Part shown: positions 42,701-43,973 of the stretch, one piece after another
Layout: every line of letters begins with the position of its first letter
Numbering within the stretch: position 1 is the stretch's first letter
Assembly (NCBI GenBank): GCA_020048895.1
Contig: JAIFLV010000137.1
Span: 1-43,973 of the forward strand
Direction of reading: 5' to 3'
Source: Rhodoferax sp.
GTDB taxonomy: Bacteria > Pseudomonadota > Gammaproteobacteria > Burkholderiales > Burkholderiaceae_C
DNA length: 43,973 nt
The notes under the pieces: generated by a model
The model's input: the letters and a program-made list of their open reading frames with translations, nothing else
Told to the model about the DNA's origin: nothing
Database searches by the model: none
Made by a program: the position numbers and the translations under genes

Positions 42701-42957
42701 AGCGCTTGCCACTGGATCAGCTCAAGATCGATCAGGGATTCGTCAGAAACATTCTCACCGACCCTAACGATGCCGCCATTGCCAAGATGATTGTCGCGCT
42801 GGCCGAAAGTATGGGACTGACGGTGATCGCAGAGGGCGTCGAAATTGAAGTTCAAAAGGTATTTCTGGCGCGCCTGGGTTGCCATGCCTACCAAGGATAT
42901 CTGTTCAGCCGGCCCTTGCCACTGGCAGACTTCGAAGCCTTTGTGCGGCAGACTTGA
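39748..42957 (+). CDS. membrane sensor with HAMP, two PAS, GGDEF and EAL domains
   Basis: A 1069-residue c-di-GMP enzyme. Order: membrane helix about 12-33; periplasmic region 34-305 (probably dCACHE-like); second helix about 308-326; HAMP about 327-380; PAS about 398-509; PAS about 512-634; GGDEF about 635-800; EAL about 812-1065. The active motif RIGGDEFVVM is intact at about 718, preceded by REGD, an RxxD I-site five residues before. EAL has GAEALLRWPHP, DDFGTGYSSLSYLKRLP and EGVE. So both synthesis and breakdown are possible. GTG 39748 or ATG 39751 is the start. The catalytic balance cannot be told from sequence. Confidence 0.93.
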   Translation: MMGWPIPGRLQNRLSLVLVLALILPVSVVAWYAVHKSTQALVRTVEIDHLQNLKVRVSDAQALLEQPRADLYELSQNPRLRLVLDLNVAQRGAREIEIEDLLRSFVDRSAGLYARAYWIDEKGQVPIATDAVGHGLAPAISAALFSGAGQLVSIPGRQSIFIGAMTVQTNPSGGLDASEIPYALSMRRSDGGIGGVLVVELDAKRVFGELARTHEGTQQTHTWVLDRSGKSLVKPSNAATDDWALQRPHDCKEILTRTSGALFDTVDQPDALQVFARLRPMGQSAIQWTVVDQIPLSAAMAQIRTAQSIIVALSLGCLLLAWWGARQVTRSIVRPLESLALAAQQIGEQDHDSPLPTKTGAREITDLALAFEAMRSRIRRLLSDLRRSTSMLETSQQLSLTGGWEVDPQHYTVRWTEQTYRIFELPQPDPIVEMPVAEALLYYVPQSIPVLKSALDLALAQGTPFDLTLQIRTASNRLRWVNVVSQATSSEGRTVKLSGAIQDITERQEAQEALRIAATAFESQQGMTVTDTNTVILRVNSAFTEITGYSEEEAVGQTTSMLRSGRHDASFYATMWRSLNTTGGWQGEIWNRRKNGEIYPEWRMITAVKDHGGAVTHYVSSFVDITQRKKAEEEVHDLAFYDPLTHLPNRRLLLDRLKQALASSGRNKRHGALLFIDLDNFRNLNDTLGHDVGDLLLQQVAQRLLTCVREGDTLARIGGDEFVVMLEDLSKTPVDAANQAETVGEKILQTLNLPYELEGALHHSTPSIGVTLFADHRTGVDELLKRADLAMYQAKAVGRNNMRFFDPEMQAVIATRSALEADLRAAIEGSQFLLYYQAQVVGDGHLIGAEALLRWPHPVRGMVSPGVFIPVAEETDLIVPLGLWVLETACAQLAQWATHPEMAHLTLAVNVSARQLRLPTFVQDVLTTIERSGANPHRLKLELTESLLVKDVEDVISKMSALKAKGVGFSLDDFGTGYSSLSYLKRLPLDQLKIDQGFVRNILTDPNDAAIAKMIVALAESMGLTVIAEGVEIEVQKVFLARLGCHAYQGYLFSRPLPLADFEAFVRQT

Positions 42958-43130
42958 ATGCAGTCCGCAGCACAAACACGGAGCGCAACAATTCCACAAA
43001 AAAGCAGGTGGCAACGTGTGGGGCGGCATTCTGTCAAGGTTTCCCTACAGACGCAAAGCAGCAGCGTGCTTAACATGTTTGCTGCCACCTTAGATTGCCG
43101 CATGTGAAGCACGTAGTAAATGAAGTCAGT

Positions 43131-43526
43131 ATGGTCGTTCCAGTTTTGAAGTCCACCGTGATCAGTGCCCAAGAGGCACTGGATCGAATTGGTGGCATGC
43201 AATCGTTGTATGTAATCTTGCTGCAGGAGTTTCTGCTCGATCTGGACCGGGTTGTGCCCGAGTACGGTCGATTGCAAATGCATACGCTCAAGGGAACTGC
43301 AGCCACTCTGGGTGCCATGGAGCTTTCTGTATTGGCCTTCGAACTCGAGCAAAGGTGCAAGGGGCCCGCGGATGCACTTATGAAAGATACCGGGGCCACG
43401 CAATTGCAGGCGCTGGTTGCGTTGACGCGGGTCGCGGTGCAAGAGGTACTCGCAAGTTTCGAAAAGCCAACGTCGACAGGCAGGCTGCCAGAAAGTTTGC
43501 AGCAGTCGCGCGACACCGTGTTCTGA
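43131..43526 (+). CDS. HPt-domain phosphotransfer protein
   Basis: A protein of 131 residues from ATG 43131 (GTG 43104 and TTG 43095 are alternatives). The histidine phosphotransfer signature MHTLKGTAATLGAMELSVLA gives the phosphorylatable His; around it are helices ALDRIGGMQSLYVILLQEFL and LAFELEQRCKGPADALM. No kinase or receiver domain is in the protein. HPt proteins pass phosphate between hybrid kinases and response regulators; none is in the window. The 137 bases before show no gene. Confidence 0.8.
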   Translation: MVVPVLKSTVISAQEALDRIGGMQSLYVILLQEFLLDLDRVVPEYGRLQMHTLKGTAATLGAMELSVLAFELEQRCKGPADALMKDTGATQLQALVALTRVAVQEVLASFEKPTSTGRLPESLQQSRDTVF

Positions 43527-43557
43527 GTGCTGCAAAGTTTGCCAATCACCTCAGACA

Positions 43558-43973
43558 ATGGAACCGAACATTAGGCAACGCCTACCAAGTCCACAGGGTG
43601 TCGCTCTGGCAATCATGGATGCCTGCAGAAGCGATGAAGTCAGCATCGTTGATGTGGTCAAGCTGGTACAGATGGACCCCGCACTCAGCGGTCGACTGCT
43701 GGAGCGAGCCAATTCCGCCGCCAATACTGGAGCGCGCGCAGCCATATCGATTTCGGATGCGGTAAACCGGATGGGTTTGCAAACTGTGCGGCAGCTTGCC
43801 TTGGGGTTTTCGCTGATAGACCAATTCAAGACAGGGAATTGCAAGCACTTTGACTACCCCGGTTTTTGGAGCCACAGTCTGCTGATGGCCGTGGCCATGA
43901 AAGAGTTTGGCGCAACGCTTCGCCTGGGGCCATCGGATGAACTATTCTGTTGCGGCCTGCTGGCCCGTGTGGG
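43558..43973 (+). CDS. HDOD-domain protein (3' end outside window)
   Basis: An open frame from ATG 43558 to the right edge (138 codons), not closed. The start EPNIRQRLPSPQGVALAIMD is followed by LVQMDPALSGRLLERANSAA, ISDAVNRMGLQTVRQLALGF and FDYPGFWSHSLLMAVAMKE, the HDOD pattern. HDOD proteins act in signalling, often beside GGDEF/EAL and CheY-like modules. An output or response domain may follow outside the window. Confidence 0.8.
   Translation, partial: MEPNIRQRLPSPQGVALAIMDACRSDEVSIVDVVKLVQMDPALSGRLLERANSAANTGARAAISISDAVNRMGLQTVRQLALGFSLIDQFKTGNCKHFDYPGFWSHSLLMAVAMKEFGATLRLGPSDELFCCGLLARV

Noticed and set aside
1..43973. CRISPR array or prophage
   Set aside because: No regularly spaced direct repeats and no phage structural or integrase genes were seen.

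Overview
The window looks like a chromosomal segment of a Comamonadaceae (Burkholderiales) bacterium, close to Rhodoferax/Polaromonas/Acidovorax types. This rests on gene order (mla genes, his genes, HIT, tatABC, DegS-like protease, petABC, sspAB), a short-form HisG, high-GC codon use and interspersed repeats of a kind I associate with that family. No database could be consulted; names come from recognised motifs and synteny.

Layout. 3-5531: outer-membrane lipid asymmetry genes mlaF(partial)-E-D-A-C-B, an ABC-2 exporter pair (yadG/yadH-like) and a BolA-family gene. 5535-19868: histidine biosynthesis followed by a HIT protein and tatABC. The his run is broken twice. Between hisD and hisC lie a convergent azlD-azlC pair, a small ORF behind a LexA-like box, and a small His-rich putative lipoprotein. 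Between hisA and hisF lies about 3.7 kb of accessory DNA with three minus-strand genes for secreted proteins, an attC-like site, and diverged repeats at both edges. 19944-27426: a DegS-like periplasmic protease, a Cys-rich protein, a Nif3-family protein, pdxA, cytochrome bc1 (petABC) closed by a strong terminator, then sspA-sspB. 27485-33340: tRNA-Thr, cobA, a SulP transporter, bacteriohemerythrin, pta and small membrane/hypothetical genes. 33339-37080: a CheX-like DUF3334 protein, an AhpD-like protein, a YdcH-like protein, flaG and a DUF342/FapA protein. 37212-43973: an AraC regulator divergent from a solute-binding protein that is translationally coupled to a HAMP-PAS-PAS-GGDEF-EAL protein, followed by an HPt protein and an HDOD protein cut by the window end.

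How the parts work together. Mla proteins return phospholipid from the outer membrane. The his genes make histidine from PRPP and ATP. TatABC exports folded proteins, and the Rieske subunit encoded in this window is a typical Tat client. PetABC is complex III of the respiratory chain. CobA (siroheme branch) and the SulP transporter suggest sulfate uptake and reduction. The right-hand module looks like a ligand-sensing c-di-GMP circuit.

Most unusual points: (i) a dispersed intergenic repeat captured in frame inside the Nif3-family gene; (ii) the broken his operon with an attC-like cassette boundary and inverted diverged flanking repeats; (iii) the solute-binding protein / GGDEF-EAL / HPt / HDOD unit with no ABC transporter genes; (iv) a LexA-like box before a small unknown gene; (v) back-to-back sigma-28-like -10 elements between flaG and the DUF342 gene.
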